Of a DNA stretch of 5,475 nucleotides, positions 4,929-5,475 are shown piece after piece (the stretch's first letter is position 1; each line of letters begins with the position of its first letter). The position numbers and the translations under genes are program-made. The stretch is taken from the NCBI GenBank assembly GCA_964398955.1, contig CAYNOZ010000081.1, positions 1-5,475 on the forward strand. The letters are read 5' to 3'. The notes under the pieces were generated by a model. That model saw only the letters and a list, made by a program, of their open reading frames with translations. It did no database searches and was not told where the DNA came from. Source of the stretch: CAYNOZ01 sp964398955 (GTDB taxonomy: Archaea; Methanobacteriota_B; Thermococci; Thermococcales; CAYNOZ01).

Positions 4929-5414
4929 TTGCATCCATTTAAAAAAGGGTATATGAGTGCTATTGAAGATTTGTTGGAAGAGGATATAGGAAGATCTCTT
5001 CTTGAAGAAGAAAAAAATAAGATATCAGAGAAATATAGTGAATTTAATGACTCTCAAGAATTCAAAAATTGGTTAGAAGATTATAAGGATGATTTATATA
5101 AAAATAATGTTCGTATCTACACTTCAGAATTATTGGATCAAATTTTTGAGGAAGAAGAAATGAGGGTAAAAGATAATGCGAAGGAGGAAATGGTTAGGAT
5201 ACTAACTGATAAAACTTTGAACATTATTAATGACCTAACAGATATTATGACTGAGAATTCCAGGAAAGTTTTAACTGAAGAGGATGTAAAAATCTTTTTG
5301 GAAAGAAATAAAACTGATTTGCCTTGGTTCAGGCGTGAAGTTATGTCTAACTTAGATTTTGTAAATAATGAAGAAGAGAAAGAAGGTTCAGAAGATCTTA
5401 AAGAAATTGAGTGA
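4929..5414 (+). CDS. acidic histone-fold protein with an N-terminal extension
   Basis: A protein of 161 residues, very rich in Glu and Asp, with no signal or membrane segment. Residues 66-126 align without gaps to the archaeal histone fold, as compared from memory with HMfB. Helix 1 is about 66-77 and loop 1 is RVK with Arg79. Helix 2 is about 82-109 and loop 2 is SRKVL at 111-115. Helix 3 begins TEEDV at 116. The invariant Arg-Asp pair (HMfB R52/D59) is kept as R112/D119, and Lys53 is kept as K113. HMfB Arg10 and Lys13 become Asp70 and Phe73, Thr54 becomes Val114, and His49 of the dimer-dimer interface becomes Glu109. Residues 1-65 are predicted helical and unrecognised; 145-161 form an acidic tail. 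DNA wrapping like a normal histone is therefore doubtful. The TTG start at 4929 follows AGGTGAT; ATG 4953 is the alternative. It is divergent from hsp20. Confidence 0.75.
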   Translation: MHPFKKGYMSAIEDLLEEDIGRSLLEEEKNKISEKYSEFNDSQEFKNWLEDYKDDLYKNNVRIYTSELLDQIFEEEEMRVKDNAKEEMVRILTDKTLNIINDLTDIMTENSRKVLTEEDVKIFLERNKTDLPWFRREVMSNLDFVNNEEEKEGSEDLKEIE

Positions 5415-5439
5415 GATTTTAATTTCAGCCGTATTTTTT
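5403..5439 (+). terminator. terminator after the histone-fold gene
   Basis: GAAATT (5403-5408) and AATTTC (5421-5426) form a 6-bp stem over the TGA at 5412-5414. T6 follows at 5434-5439. The T-run is the stronger evidence. After it, 5440-5475 holds nothing that can be supported. Confidence 0.4.
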
Positions 5440-5475
5440 CTGACTTCTGATCACTAACAATCCTGGTTTTTATGA

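Noticed and set aside
5440..5475. Edge of a further gene
   Set aside because: An ATG at 5472 and a minus-strand frame ending at 5453 are both possible, but too few bases remain to support either.

Overview
The window is chromosomal archaeal DNA, strongly AT-rich. The archaeal assignment rests on three things. It carries a CDP-archaeol synthase, an enzyme found only in the ether-lipid pathway. It carries an ATP-dependent DNA ligase of the single-polypeptide archaeal type. Several genes have Shine-Dalgarno sequences of the GGTGA type a few bases before the start codon, and TATA-like boxes rather than bacterial -35/-10 elements. A euryarchaeal or related lineage is likely; the exact group cannot be read from these genes. 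No mobile element, CRISPR array, tRNA or rRNA was found.

Layout. Positions 1-51 may be the tail of an upstream gene. A small conserved archaeal protein, possibly SecB-like (76-495, +), converges on endonuclease III nth (543-1178, -). The DNA ligase lig (1428-3083, -) lies upstream of nth on the same strand, separated by 249 bp. A 396-bp AT-rich divergent region with several dyads separates lig from carS (3480-3986, +). carS converges on an Hsp20 small heat-shock gene (4038-4490, -). A 438-bp AT-rich divergent region with repeats and an imperfect hairpin then leads to the last gene (4929-5414, +). That gene encodes an acidic protein whose C-terminal half aligns without gaps to the archaeal histone fold.

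How the genes relate. Nth and Lig are the first and last enzymes of base-excision repair and lie on one strand, so a repair cluster is plausible. CarS belongs to membrane-lipid synthesis and is otherwise unrelated. Hsp20 and the histone-fold protein are transcribed divergently from a shared control region, which could allow joint control of a chaperone and a chromatin-like protein.

The least ordinary item is the histone-fold protein. It has an N-terminal extension of about 65 residues and an acidic tail. It keeps the structural Arg-Asp pair of the fold but has lost key DNA-contact residues in helix 1. It is either a divergent histone variant or a histone-fold protein that binds something other than DNA in the usual way.
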